Assembly: GCF_029946505.1 (NCBI RefSeq)
Contig: NZ_JARZHG010000036.1
Span: 52,399-116,398, forward strand
Direction: 5' to 3'
Length of the DNA stretch: 64,000 bases
From: Polyangium sp. y55x31
Lineage (GTDB): Bacteria; Myxococcota_A; Polyangia; Polyangiales; Polyangiaceae
Under the pieces are notes generated by a model. The model saw nothing but the letters and a program-made list of their open reading frames with translations, was not told the origin of the DNA and did not search any database. Below are positions 52,671-60,678 of this stretch, piece by piece (position 1 is the stretch's first letter; each line of letters starts with the position of its first letter). The translations under genes and the position numbers were made by a program.

Positions 52671-53552
52671 GTGCGCCCCGAGAGCCTGTTTTTCCGACCG
52701 GATGACCTCGCCCCGAAGGGCCCGGCCGTCCGTCCTGCCGTGACCGTCCGCTGGCTCGGCACGGCGGGCTTCGAGATCACCTGCGAGGACCACGTCCTGC
52801 TGCTCGACCCCTACGTCACGCGCGCCTCGCTCGCCCGATGCATGACGTCGCCGCTCGCCCCCGACCTCGGCGCGATCGGGCGCTACATCCACCGCGCGGA
52901 CGCGGTGATCGTCGGACACACGCACTTCGACCACGCCCTCGACGTGCCCATCATCGCCAAGCGCACCGGCGCGCGTGTCTTCGGCTCACGCTCCGCCGCC
53001 GCGCTCTGCCGCGCCGCGGGCGTGCCCGAGGACCGCGTCGAGATGGTCGAGCGCGCGCCCGGACAGGCGCCCATCACCCGCGAGGTCGGCCCGTTCCGCC
53101 TGCGCTTCGTCCCGAGCGCGCACTCGCGCTTCGCCCTCGGCCGCGTGCCTTTCCCCGGCGACATCGACGACTGCGACGCCGTCCCCGTCCGCGCCGAGGG
53201 CTACCGCTGCGGGGCCGTCTTCCGCGTGGAAATCGAGGTGCATGGCCGCACGATCGTGCACCTCGGCAGCGCCGAGCTCTTGCCCGACGAGCCCGCGCCG
53301 CGGAACGTCGACCTGCTCCTGCTCTGCGTGGCGGGCTGGCGCAGCGGCGTCGACCTGCCCGAGCGCGTGATGCGCGCCGTCTCGCCCGCGAACGTGCTCC
53401 TCTCGCACTGGGACGATTTCTTCCGGCCGCTGCACGAGCCGGTGCGCGCCCTGCCCGCCGTGGGCATCGGCACGCTCGCCGAGCGGCTCGGGCGCGCGTC
53501 GCGGGACGTACGCGTCGGCGCGCTCCCGCTGCTCGGCGACCTCTTCCTTTGA
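52671..53552 (+). CDS. UlaG-like metallo-beta-lactamase-fold hydrolase
   Basis: This 293-residue protein starts at GTG 52671 (a GTG at 52740 is the alternative). After a short lead comes VRWLGTAGFEITCEDHVLLLDPY, followed by the metal-binding motif HTHFDH (VIVGHTHFDHALD). Later His and Asp candidates are in RLRFVPSAHSRF, LLSHWDDF and VHLGSAEL. This is the L-ascorbate-6-phosphate lactonase-like branch of the fold; the substrate is unknown. No signal peptide is visible, so the cytoplasm is likely. Confidence 0.75.
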   Translation: MRPESLFFRPDDLAPKGPAVRPAVTVRWLGTAGFEITCEDHVLLLDPYVTRASLARCMTSPLAPDLGAIGRYIHRADAVIVGHTHFDHALDVPIIAKRTGARVFGSRSAAALCRAAGVPEDRVEMVERAPGQAPITREVGPFRLRFVPSAHSRFALGRVPFPGDIDDCDAVPVRAEGYRCGAVFRVEIEVHGRTIVHLGSAELLPDEPAPRNVDLLLLCVAGWRSGVDLPERVMRAVSPANVLLSHWDDFFRPLHEPVRALPAVGIGTLAERLGRASRDVRVGALPLLGDLFL

Positions 53553-53577
53553 GCTGAAACTTTGACCTGAAACGGCG

Positions 53578-54537
53578 CTACTCGCGCGCCCGGATCGCCG
53601 CGTTCCCGTCGGGCGCGTGATACACCTCGATGAGCCGCGACGTCACGAGGTGCTCCAGCATGCGGCGGCGCGCGTCGGGCGACGGATCGAGCCGGTTCGA
53701 TTGCCAGCGCGTCACGAAGTAGTTCGCCCCGACGTACCCGTTGCGCAGCCTGCGCTCGGCGGCGCGTAGCTCCTCGATGAACACCGACTCGTCCTCCGAC
53801 GGCTCGTACGAGGGCGGCGGGGATTCGGACGCGTCCGGGTCGGCGTCCTCCGGGTCCTCGCACTCGTCGTGCGTCGTTTCGCGGGGCGCCGTCCCTGCGG
53901 GCGGCGTGGGCACGGCCGGGGGAATGTCCTCGCTCGCCCAGCGCGGCTCGGGCCCGGGCGGCGCGGGTGAGCCGGAGCCCTCGGTATCCTCGAAAAACGA
54001 GATCCCCTCGAGCAGATCGATGTGATCGAACGCGGCCTTGCGCAGCCGCGTCGACAGACCCGCGCGGCCCCAGGTCGACACGTAGGCCTGGCGGCCGAGC
54101 TGCCGCACGCCTTCCACGGCCGGCGCGTGATCGGAGTCGCCCGAGACGAGGACGAGCACATCGAACGCGTTGACGGCCGCGAGACGCAACATGTCCGCGA
54201 CCATCGAGGTGTCGACCTCTTTTTCCTGCGTATACCGGTTCTCGGCTCCGCAGGCCGCACACTGGAACATCGTGGTTTTGCGGGGGAAACGCTTCACGAA
54301 AAAGCCGGGCTGCACTTCGAGCATGTCGAGGAAGCCCGCGAGCTTCTTCTGCCCTTCGGTCACCGCGGCCGAGCCGATCTCGATGCCGGTATAGTAATAG
54401 GCGCCCCAAAGCAGCGATCCGCCGACGCGCTCGACGAGCCAGCGCGACAGCTTGGGAAACGCGAGCCTCCGCCCTCCCGCTTCGTCACGCCAACCCGAGT
54501 GGAAATTCTTGCCGTCGAAGAAAATACAGACGCGCAT
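53578..54537 (-). CDS. NYN-domain (LabA-like) protein with zinc-finger motif
   Basis: This 319-residue protein begins MRVCIFFDGKNFHSGW, with Asp8 of the NYN/PIN-like nuclease core. Further acidic core residues appear in EVDTSMVADMLRLAA and VLVSGDSDHAPAVEGVRQLG. A CAACGAENRY pair suggests a small zinc site between the core strands. From about 190 to 250 is a disordered Pro/Asp/Glu/Ser-rich region, then a C-terminal helical domain with NYFVTRWQSNRLDPSPDARRRMLEHLV. Catalytic RNase activity is plausible but unproven. It converges with the hydrolase gene, with 25 bases between stops. A GTG directly before the ATG is another possible start. LabA proteins modulate Kai output in cyanobacteria, and the kai operon lies about 2.7 kb away. 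Confidence 0.85.
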   Translation of the reverse strand: MRVCIFFDGKNFHSGWRDEAGGRRLAFPKLSRWLVERVGGSLLWGAYYYTGIEIGSAAVTEGQKKLAGFLDMLEVQPGFFVKRFPRKTTMFQCAACGAENRYTQEKEVDTSMVADMLRLAAVNAFDVLVLVSGDSDHAPAVEGVRQLGRQAYVSTWGRAGLSTRLRKAAFDHIDLLEGISFFEDTEGSGSPAPPGPEPRWASEDIPPAVPTPPAGTAPRETTHDECEDPEDADPDASESPPPSYEPSEDESVFIEELRAAERRLRNGYVGANYFVTRWQSNRLDPSPDARRRMLEHLVTSRLIEVYHAPDGNAAIRARE

Positions 54538-54877
54538 CACACCGCCGCTCGAAACAAAGAAATCCGGCGCCCCCGGGGAAGCCGATCACGGCCATTGAGC
54601 GATCGCATCACGTGATCGCAGGGGCGGGGTGTCTTAATCCGAGGCTCCTCATCCGGTCAACCCGCTCTTCGGCCGAAAAAAACGGCTTGCGCGATGCAGG
54701 ACGCCCGCCCACCTGTCTCGCTCACGCTTTTCGCCGTCATCGTAGTGTTATGGTCGGCCGTACCATCTTCAGATCGACGCATGGCGGCGCGGCGCTCCGT
54801 CCCTCTTGCATCTCTTTGGCAGCCCCCAAACGATCTCGACTCGCGCTCTTGCCTCTGCCGGGTATTCTTGGGGGCGC
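54538..54877. other. Divergent intergenic region between the NYN and VWA-FHA genes
   Basis: No gene is seen in these 340 bases. A 10-bp palindrome is listed separately. The rest has mixed composition, with A-rich (near 54675) and T-rich patches consistent with promoter DNA. Continuations of the VWA-FHA frame upstream of 54878 are not protein-like. Confidence 0.4.
54607..54616. promoter_or_regulatory. Perfect palindrome ATCACGTGAT, possible operator
   Basis: This 10-bp palindrome with a CACGTG core sits about 70 bp from the NYN start and about 260 bp before the VWA-FHA gene. GCGATCGC adjoins on its left. Perfect palindromes of this length between divergent genes often bind dimeric regulators, but no regulator is encoded nearby. 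Confidence 0.3.
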
Positions 54878-56500
54878 ATGCCCGGTCCTGCCCTCGATCT
54901 GTCGCTCGCGCTCGACGTCCGGAGTGTCCCTCCGGGCGCGACGCAGCGCGCGCACCTCGTCATCGAGGTCTCGGCCGCGCTCCCCGAGGACGAACGGCAC
55001 GAGCGACCGCCGCTCGCGCTGGTGTTCGCGATCGATGTCTCCGCGTCGATGTGGGGCCAGCCGATGGAGCAAGTCGTGCGCTCCATCGAGCGCATGGTGG
55101 AGCTGCTCGATCCCACGGACCGCGTGGGGATCGTCTCGTTCTCCGAGGGCGCGGAGATCGTCGCGGAGCTCGAGCAGCTCGACGTGTCCGCGCGGCGCAG
55201 GCTCGCGGGCAGCTTGCGCCGCATCGATCCCGAGGGCGGCACCGACATGGAGAGTGGCCTTCGCGTGAGCCGCAGCGCGCTCGGTCCACGCGTGCCTGCC
55301 GAGCGACGAGGCATCCTCCTGCTCAGCGACGGTGATCCGACGCTCGGCGATCGTCGCCCCGAGGCGCTCGCCGAGATCGCCGCCTCGTTTCGCACGGACG
55401 CGACGGTCTCCACGCTCGGCTACGGCGAAGAGCACAACGAGGACATCCTGCGGCGCATCGCGGTCGCGGGCGGCGGCCAGTATTATTACGTGCGGGATCC
55501 GGCGCTCTGCGCGACCGAGCTTGCGCTCGCGGTGGGCGCGACGGGCGACGCGGTCGCCGAAGGCGTGTCGGTCGACCTCTCGCCCGCGCGCGGCGTCGAC
55601 ATCATCCGCATCGCGGGCGACGTGCGTGTGCGCAAGACCATGGGCGCGGCGCGCGTGGAGCTGCCGGATCTCCAGCCGGGCGAACGCGCGTCGCTGGTCG
55701 TCGAGGTCGCGATCGAGCCCGGCGCCGCGGCAAACGGGGACTTCGAGGTCGTGCGCGCGCGCCTCGCGCACCGGCGCCCCGGCGCGGCCGACGTGCACGT
55801 CCTCGATCGCGCGATCGGCACCGTGGTGAAGGCGGGCGCGTCCGAGCGCGACCCTGCGGCGCGTGCGCGGGTGCTCGTCGCGCTCGCGGAGGAGGCGCGC
55901 ACCGCGGCGCGTACGCTCGCCGATCAGAGCTCGTTCGAGACGGCGGCGGCGCTGCTCCGGCGCGCGGTCGACGGCATGCGCGCCGAAGCGGATCTCGAAG
56001 CGGAGGACGGCACGCCGCTCGGCGAGACGATCGCGCAGCTCGCGGAGGAGGCGGAGGTCCTCGCGAAGAAGCCGAACCCTGCGGCGTATCGCCTCTTCCG
56101 CAAGGCCCAGGCGGGCCGGGCCGCGGCTGCTTCTCGCCGCGCGGGCGCGAGCCAGGCGGGCCCTCTCAGCCGCCGGGCCATGGCCACCGTCGCGGGCAAC
56201 CTCCCCCGCGCCCGCCTGCTCGTCGTGCATGGCAATGGCCCGAAGGACGGCTATCGCCTCGAAGGCACCACGATCACGATTGGCCAGACGAACCACGCGC
56301 AGATCCGCCTCGAAGGCAAGGACGTCTCGCGCGAGCATTGCTCGATCGTGGGGCAGGACGGCAGGTTCTGGCTGACGGACCTCGGCGGCGGCAGCGGCAC
56401 GTTCGTCAATGGCAAGAAGATCACGGCGCCGGCGGCGCTCAAGCCCGGGGACGTGATCGGCGTCGGGGACGTCGAGCTCAAATACGAAGAAGAACGATAG
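54878..56500 (+). CDS. VWA domain protein with C-terminal FHA domain
   Basis: This 540-residue protein is soluble. The VWA domain (about 45-220) has a full MIDAS (DVSAS, residues 53-57; GGTDMESGL), so Mg2+-dependent ligand binding is expected. A beta-sandwich region (about 240-330) and a helical linker (about 340-430; QSSFETAAALLRRAVDGMR) follow. The C-terminal FHA domain (about 450-540) has GQTNHAQIRLEGKDVSREHCSIVGQDGRFWLTDLGGGSGTFVNG, with the Arg, Ser and Asn needed for phosphothreonine binding. It probably reads out Ser/Thr kinase activity, which is plentiful in this genome. ATG 54878 is used; an ATG at 54806 is possible. Confidence 0.85.
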   Translation: MPGPALDLSLALDVRSVPPGATQRAHLVIEVSAALPEDERHERPPLALVFAIDVSASMWGQPMEQVVRSIERMVELLDPTDRVGIVSFSEGAEIVAELEQLDVSARRRLAGSLRRIDPEGGTDMESGLRVSRSALGPRVPAERRGILLLSDGDPTLGDRRPEALAEIAASFRTDATVSTLGYGEEHNEDILRRIAVAGGGQYYYVRDPALCATELALAVGATGDAVAEGVSVDLSPARGVDIIRIAGDVRVRKTMGAARVELPDLQPGERASLVVEVAIEPGAAANGDFEVVRARLAHRRPGAADVHVLDRAIGTVVKAGASERDPAARARVLVALAEEARTAARTLADQSSFETAAALLRRAVDGMRAEADLEAEDGTPLGETIAQLAEEAEVLAKKPNPAAYRLFRKAQAGRAAAASRRAGASQAGPLSRRAMATVAGNLPRARLLVVHGNGPKDGYRLEGTTITIGQTNHAQIRLEGKDVSREHCSIVGQDGRFWLTDLGGGSGTFVNGKKITAPAALKPGDVIGVGDVELKYEEER

Positions 56501-56505
56501 TGGAA

Positions 56506-56532
56506 AGGCCCCTCCGGGCCTCGAGCGTTTTT
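56506..56532 (+). terminator. Intrinsic terminator-like hairpin after the VWA-FHA gene
   Basis: AGGCCC-CTCC-GGGCCT forms a 6-bp stem with a four-base loop, starting six bases after the stop. A run of five T residues (56528-56532) follows after six intervening bases, so the element is slightly loose but close to the classic form. Confidence 0.5.
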
Positions 56533-56545
56533 GCTTTTGCTTCCG

Positions 56546-57577
56546 ATGCGCCTCGATTCTCGCCCCGCCTTCCTCGCCTTGGCCCTCACGCTGATCGCCG
56601 CGGGATCCCTCGCCGCATGTACCTCCTCCGAGGACAAACCCACCGGCGGACAAGCCGCGCCGAGCACGACGGAGGCCGTTCCCGTGGGGTCCACCGCGCC
56701 CATCGTCGCGGCGACGGTCGCGGAGGCGGGAACGGAGGCGGAGGCGGGCGCGGATGCGGAAGCGGACGCGGCCACGGCAGCGATCGCGGACGCGGGTGCG
56801 GATGCGGAGGCCGACGGCGGTTCCCCGCCGACTTGTCCTGCCGAGATGATCAAGACCGGCCGCTCCTGCGTCGACCGCTGGGAGGGGCACCTCGCCACGA
56901 AGACCGCGGACGGCGTCGTGACGCCCTGGCCCCATTACGATCGACCCGAAAAGGGCACATTTTACGTCGCCATGAGCGCGGCCGACGTCTACCCGCAGGC
57001 CTACATCAGCCGCGTCGAGGCCGCCGAGGCTTGCGCGCACGCGGGCAAACGCCTGTGCAGCCGCGCCGAATGGACGCGCGCCTGCAAGGGCCGCAAGGGC
57101 TACCGGTATCCGTACGGCAACAAGGGCCAGCGCGGCGCCTGCAATACCGGCAAGCTCCACCTCCTCGAAAAATTTTACGGCCGGAGCCGCGGCGCCTGGA
57201 CGTACGAGGTCTTCAACGACCCGAAGCTCGACCGCGAGCCCGGCTTCCTCGCCAAATCGGGCGAGTACGCGACCTGCGGCAGTGACGAGGGCGCCTTCGA
57301 CATGGTCGGCAACCTCCACGAGTGGGTGAGCGACGTGGTCGGCTCCGATATCGAGGACGTCCTCGCGCGGGACGAGGTCGAGCGGAAGAAGCAGCCCTGG
57401 AAAGTGGGAAATGGCATCTTCATGGGCGGGTTTTTCAGCACCACCCTGGAGCACGGCCCGGGCTGCTCGTTCACCACGATCGCCCACGAGCCGACCTACC
57501 ACGACTATTCGACGGGATTCCGCTGCTGCATGGACGCGCCGGGGATCGAAAAAAAGCCCCGCAAGAAGAAGCGTTAA
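56546..57577 (+). CDS. SUMF1-fold lipoprotein
   Basis: The ATG at 56546 begins a signal peptide with lipobox (SLAAC, Cys25). A TTG 15 bases upstream is unlikely. An Ala/Glu/Asp/Gly repeat linker (about 55-90) precedes the domain. The domain shows KTGRSCVDRWEGHL, AYISRVEAAEACAHAGKRLCSRAEWTRACKG, YPYGN, DMVGNLHEWVSD, GGFFSTTLEHGPGC and TGFRCC. It belongs to the PvdO/EgtB-like branch and keeps Cys residues in the last two blocks, but the formylglycine-enzyme Cys pair is not clearly aligned. The role is unknown, and the location is probably the envelope. It is closely related in the C-terminal third to the protein at the right edge (62294-64000). It overlaps the convergent 61-aa gene by four bases. 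Confidence 0.85.
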   Translation: MRLDSRPAFLALALTLIAAGSLAACTSSEDKPTGGQAAPSTTEAVPVGSTAPIVAATVAEAGTEAEAGADAEADAATAAIADAGADAEADGGSPPTCPAEMIKTGRSCVDRWEGHLATKTADGVVTPWPHYDRPEKGTFYVAMSAADVYPQAYISRVEAAEACAHAGKRLCSRAEWTRACKGRKGYRYPYGNKGQRGACNTGKLHLLEKFYGRSRGAWTYEVFNDPKLDREPGFLAKSGEYATCGSDEGAFDMVGNLHEWVSDVVGSDIEDVLARDEVERKKQPWKVGNGIFMGGFFSTTLEHGPGCSFTTIAHEPTYHDYSTGFRCCMDAPGIEKKPRKKKR

Positions 57578-57759
57578 TTCGACGAGGTATCGGGCGCGGC
57601 CGTGCCGTCCGGCGTGGCCGTCCCGGGCACTTCGTTCGTGGCGGGGGCGATCGGGCCCGTGGGCGTTTTGGGTGGTTTGTCCTTGGGCAGCGGCTCGCGA
57701 CAGGCGGCGGCGAGCGTCAGGGCGGCGAGGAGCAGGGTCTTCGGGATGACGGGTCGCAT
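57574..57759 (-). CDS. Small lipoprotein, 61 aa
   Basis: The peptide has a signal sequence and lipobox (LTLAAAC, Cys20), then a 41-residue Pro/Thr/Asp/Lys-rich tail with no domain (PLPKDKPPKTPTGPIAPATN). GGAGGT stands directly against the ATG, closer than normal, so translation may be weak. It converges with the SUMF1-fold gene, overlapping its stop by four bases. It resembles the short disordered lipoproteins of myxobacteria. Confidence 0.6.
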   Translation of the reverse strand: MRPVIPKTLLLAALTLAAACREPLPKDKPPKTPTGPIAPATNEVPGTATPDGTAAPDTSSN

Positions 57760-57812
57760 ACCTCCGATGTGACGAGGCCTGCTTGCCTCGTCAATCGGGC
57801 GGCACTGACGTT

Positions 57813-58625
57813 TCAGGGAGCCGGAGGCGCCCCGGGCGGCGCGGCCGGCGGGGCGGCGAGCGAGGGGGCTGTGCCGGGCGGGGGCGGGGGAGGGGGCTCG
57901 CCCGCTGTGGCCTTGCGGGCGCGCTCGTCCTCGAAGAGCTTCACGAGCTGTTTTTGCAGCGACATGTGCAGATCGATCCATTGCTCGTCGACATAGTCCT
58001 TGGCGCCCTTCGCGTAGATCGTCGCGTACGGCTCTCCGCGCGTATCCTCCTCGGAGACGTGGCCGTAGAGGTAACCATTGCGCACATCCACGACGAACGC
58101 CTCGGCGTACCCTTTCACCTGCGTATCGACGAATGGCACGAAGAAGATGGGCACGAGCAGCGAGACCGTGGCGACGAGGGGATTGACGCCCTGGTTTTGG
58201 TAGCCGTGGTCGACGATGACGAGCACGTCGGTGTTCGCGCGGGCCGCCAGCAAGCGGAGCTTCTTCAAGGAGAGTTCGCGCGGCGGTCCGTAGGAATACC
58301 CGTTTCCATTCCCTTCGGAGAGCCGCCGTTGACCGGTGACGAACAAGGACGGAATTCGATAGACGCTGGTGACGCCGGGCAGCCTGCCGAACACTTTCTC
58401 CAGGTCCCCGGCGACGTCCGGGTCGAGCGTGTAATAGGCGAGCCGGATCGCGCCGGGGGGCATCTGGGGCCGGGCATCGAAGGCCTTGCGGATGTCCTCG
58501 TCGTCGATCTCGACCTCGCGATCCATCTCGAAATGGGTGTTTCGGGACGGCACGTAGCTGGCTCCGCAGCCCGTGAGGGTGGCGAGCGCGAGGGCGCAAA
58601 CGGCGAGAGGGGCGAGGCGACGCAT
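57813..58625 (-). CDS. Lipoprotein of unknown function with a hydrophobic segment
   Basis: This 270-residue protein has an AAAGGA ribosome-binding site before the ATG and a lipobox (TLTGC, Cys20). The middle contains VTSVYRIPSLFV.GQRR and a hydrophobic stretch NPLVATVSLLVPIFFVPFVDTQVKGYAEAFVVDVRNGYLYGHV. The latter may be a membrane-inserting or beta-rich region. A Pro/Ala-rich tail ends the protein. The family is not recognised. It precedes the 61-aa lipoprotein on the same strand, 53 bp apart. Confidence 0.7.
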   Translation of the reverse strand: MRRLAPLAVCALALATLTGCGASYVPSRNTHFEMDREVEIDDEDIRKAFDARPQMPPGAIRLAYYTLDPDVAGDLEKVFGRLPGVTSVYRIPSLFVTGQRRLSEGNGNGYSYGPPRELSLKKLRLLAARANTDVLVIVDHGYQNQGVNPLVATVSLLVPIFFVPFVDTQVKGYAEAFVVDVRNGYLYGHVSEEDTRGEPYATIYAKGAKDYVDEQWIDLHMSLQKQLVKLFEDERARKATAGEPPPPPPPGTAPSLAAPPAAPPGAPPAP

Positions 58626-58749
58626 CGGAAATCCTTTCAGTGGTGGAAGAACGGGGCCCGCCGGGCGAGCTTACACCTGGTTCCTTGCGCCGGGATACGT
58701 CCCGATCCCCCTTCCGCTCCGGGAAAATTCATGCTCACCATGGGCGAGC

Positions 58750-59193
58750 ATGGCCGAAGCCCTTTCCGATCGTGGGCAATGGAAAGAGTCCTGGAAGACG
58801 GACGCCTGGGAGCTCCTCATGACGAACCCAGCGCACGGCGTGTTTTTCACCCGCGTCTCCGGGCATGCGGACCTCGACTGTGCGCTCCACGTGATGCGCG
58901 CGTTCGACCGCCTCGCCTCGCTCACGCTGGGCGACCTCGAGGTCTTTCACGACTGGGAGCACGTCACGGGCTACGACAGCATCGTGCGGCAGGAATTCGT
59001 GCGCTGGGCGCAGGAGCATCCGAAGCAGGGAGATGCGCACATCCTGGTGAAATCGCGTCTCGTGGCGATGGGCGTCTCGGTCGCGAACGTCGCGCTCGGC
59101 GGTCGGCTCAAGGTGTATGCCGACCGCCCCAAATTCGAGCGGGCCCGGACCGAAACCATCGCCGGCAAGCGGAGGGCCTCGATTCCGGGCTAG
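58750..59193 (+). CDS. STAS/SpoIIAA-like small protein
   Basis: This 147-residue protein starts at ATG 58750; the upstream frame lacks protein character. The body, GVFFTRVSGHADLDCALHVMRAFDRLASLTLGDLEVFHDWEHVTGYDSIVRQEFVRWAQ....AHILVKSRLVAMGVSVANVALGGRLKVYADRPKFE, resembles STAS-like proteins, including the alternating strand/helix pattern and a late VYADRPKFE motif. The phosphorylatable Ser of SpoIIAA is not clearly aligned (VTGYDS is a candidate). It may take part in partner switching with sigma-factor regulators. It sits directly before the 43-bp satellite array. Confidence 0.6.
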   Translation: MAEALSDRGQWKESWKTDAWELLMTNPAHGVFFTRVSGHADLDCALHVMRAFDRLASLTLGDLEVFHDWEHVTGYDSIVRQEFVRWAQEHPKQGDAHILVKSRLVAMGVSVANVALGGRLKVYADRPKFERARTETIAGKRRASIPG

Positions 59194-59201
59194 GACCCGA
59201 G

Positions 59202-59520
59202 GGCGGACCCGGGGAGTGGTTTCGGGTGCGAAATCGGACCTGGAGGCGAACCCGGGGAGTGGTTTCGGGTGCGAAATCGGACCCGGAGGCGAACCCGGGG
59301 AGTGGTTCCGGGTGTGAAATCGGACCTGGAGGCGGACCCGGGGAGTGGTTTCGGGTGCGAAATCGGACCTGGAGGCGGACCCGGGGAGTGGTTCCGGATG
59401 CAAAATCGGACCTGGAGGCGGACCCGGGGAGTGGTTCCGGGTGCGATGTCGGACCCGGAGGCGAACCCGGGGAGTGGTTCCGGGTGTGATGCCGGACCTG
59501 GAGGCGGACCCGGGGAGTGT
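59202..59520. repeat. Tandem 43-bp satellite array (seven full units)
   Basis: The motif GGGGAGTG recurs at 59211, 59254, 59297, 59340, 59383, 59426, 59469 and 59512, a constant 43-bp period. Units share TTCGGGTG or TTCCGGGTG, AAATCGGACC and GGAGGCG-ACCC, with scattered substitutions. Within a unit TCCGGGT and ACCCGGA (or ACCTGGA) can pair. The period is not a multiple of three, so the open frames across it are not coding. The same 43-bp unit occurs again at 60788-60849. Confidence 0.9.
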
Positions 59521-59599
59521 GGAAGGACACGGTTACCGCCCCGCGAGAAGCGTGCTGCGCCCCCGAGGAGGCGGTTTCTTTGTTCTACATGCTGACGTC

Positions 59600-60217
59600 A
59601 TGGCAACCGCACTCATCATCGGCGACATCCAGCGCGGCATCACCGGCGCCTACCCGTTCGCGCGGCAGGTCGTTCCACCGCTGACCGACCTCCTCCCGCG
59701 CGCCAGATCCGCCGGCGTGCTGGTGGTGTTCATACGTACCGCGTTCCGCGTCAACCGGGCGGATCTCCCGCCGGGTAATGCATTGTTCTCCGCCTTCTTC
59801 GAAGCGGGGGATATCTTCCACGAGGGGATGGCCGGAACCGAGATCGACCTACCGGTGCACGACGAAGACGTCCTTGTGCTCAAACGCCGGGCAAGCGCTT
59901 TCGCCGGGACTGACCTGGATATCGTGCTGCGTGCCCATGCCGTCGACACCATCGCCGTCGCTGGAGTGGCCACCAGTGCAATGGTCGCCGCAACCTGTTA
60001 CGACGCAGCCGATCGGGGTTATCGGGTCACCGTGCTTCGCGACGGCTGCGCGGACAGCGACCCCACCGTCCACGAATTCTTCATGGACAAGGTTTTTCCC
60101 AGCCGCGCGGCCGAAGTCGTGCCATGTGCCAGGTGGCTGGCCGACGAGCGGTGGCACGCCGGAAGCAGTACCGACGGGAAAACCCGAGGAGATGGGGCGG
60201 GCGCGAAACAGACGTAG
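59600..60217 (+). CDS. Isochorismatase-fold hydrolase, nucleophile cysteine missing
   Basis: This 205-residue protein starts at ATG 59600, just after the satellite array. The fold is that of the cysteine hydrolases: IGDIQRGITG with Asp8, DEDVLVLKRRASAFAGTDLD with Lys in VLKR, and GVATSAMVAATCYDAADRGYRVTVLRDGCAD. In active family members the nucleophile Cys follows GVAT or GVxT by a few residues; here Met takes that place, and the nearby Cys is four residues further on. The activity is therefore doubtful or changed. Codon usage looks less uniformly G/C-ending than the surrounding genes. The island position between repeat arrays suggests acquisition by transfer. Confidence 0.75.
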   Translation: MATALIIGDIQRGITGAYPFARQVVPPLTDLLPRARSAGVLVVFIRTAFRVNRADLPPGNALFSAFFEAGDIFHEGMAGTEIDLPVHDEDVLVLKRRASAFAGTDLDIVLRAHAVDTIAVAGVATSAMVAATCYDAADRGYRVTVLRDGCADSDPTVHEFFMDKVFPSRAAEVVPCARWLADERWHAGSSTDGKTRGDGAGAKQT

Positions 60218-60267
60218 AAGATGAACCCGAGGAGCGGAGAGGAAGGGATGAACACGCAGACGCGTGC

Positions 60268-60678
60268 TCACGGGCACGCAACCGTTCCAGGGCAGCGCGT
60301 GCTCGGCCGCGGACAAGGGATGGGCAAGCAGGCGCAGCCGCCGCCCACCACAATGTATATAGCGCAGTTCGTCCGGCTGCCTGGAACGCACCGCGCCCCG
60401 GCGCCGCCCCAGCGGGCGCAGGGGTCAGGTCGCCTCACCGAAATGGGGGGGCGCTCCGTGAGAGCTGTCTCCACCTCGGAATCTCCTTCCCTTTCGATGA
60501 GGGCGCCTTTGTCGCTCGCGATGTCATCGTCGCAGTCCGAAGACAGGCACCCTTCTTCTTTTGCCAACAGGCTCACTTCCTGAGCCTCAGGATCCATGCC
60601 CACTTCACCACGATCGCAGGAGAACGAGGAGAACCCCAGGATGCCGAATGTGCCCAACAGCAGTGCTGATTGCCGCAT
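60268..60678 (-). CDS. Small Cys-rich lipoprotein, 136 aa
   Basis: The ATG at 60678 has GGGAGG six bases upstream. A signal peptide of about 20 residues ends in a lipobox-like SFSC (Cys21). An acidic middle (LLAKEEGCLSSDCDDDIASDKG) is followed by a C-terminal 45 residues with six Cys (CARWGGAGARC, NCAIYIVVGGGCACLPIPCP), suited to disulfide knots. No family is recognised. It lies between the isochorismatase-like gene and the second satellite array. Confidence 0.65.
   Translation of the reverse strand: MRQSALLLGTFGILGFSSFSCDRGEVGMDPEAQEVSLLAKEEGCLSSDCDDDIASDKGALIEREGDSEVETALTERPPISVRRPDPCARWGGAGARCVPGSRTNCAIYIVVGGGCACLPIPCPRPSTRCPGTVACP

Noticed and set aside
59117..59595. Open frames through the 43-bp satellite
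   Set aside because: The period is not a multiple of three, so all three frames stay open and read the same repeated residues. There is no start signal.
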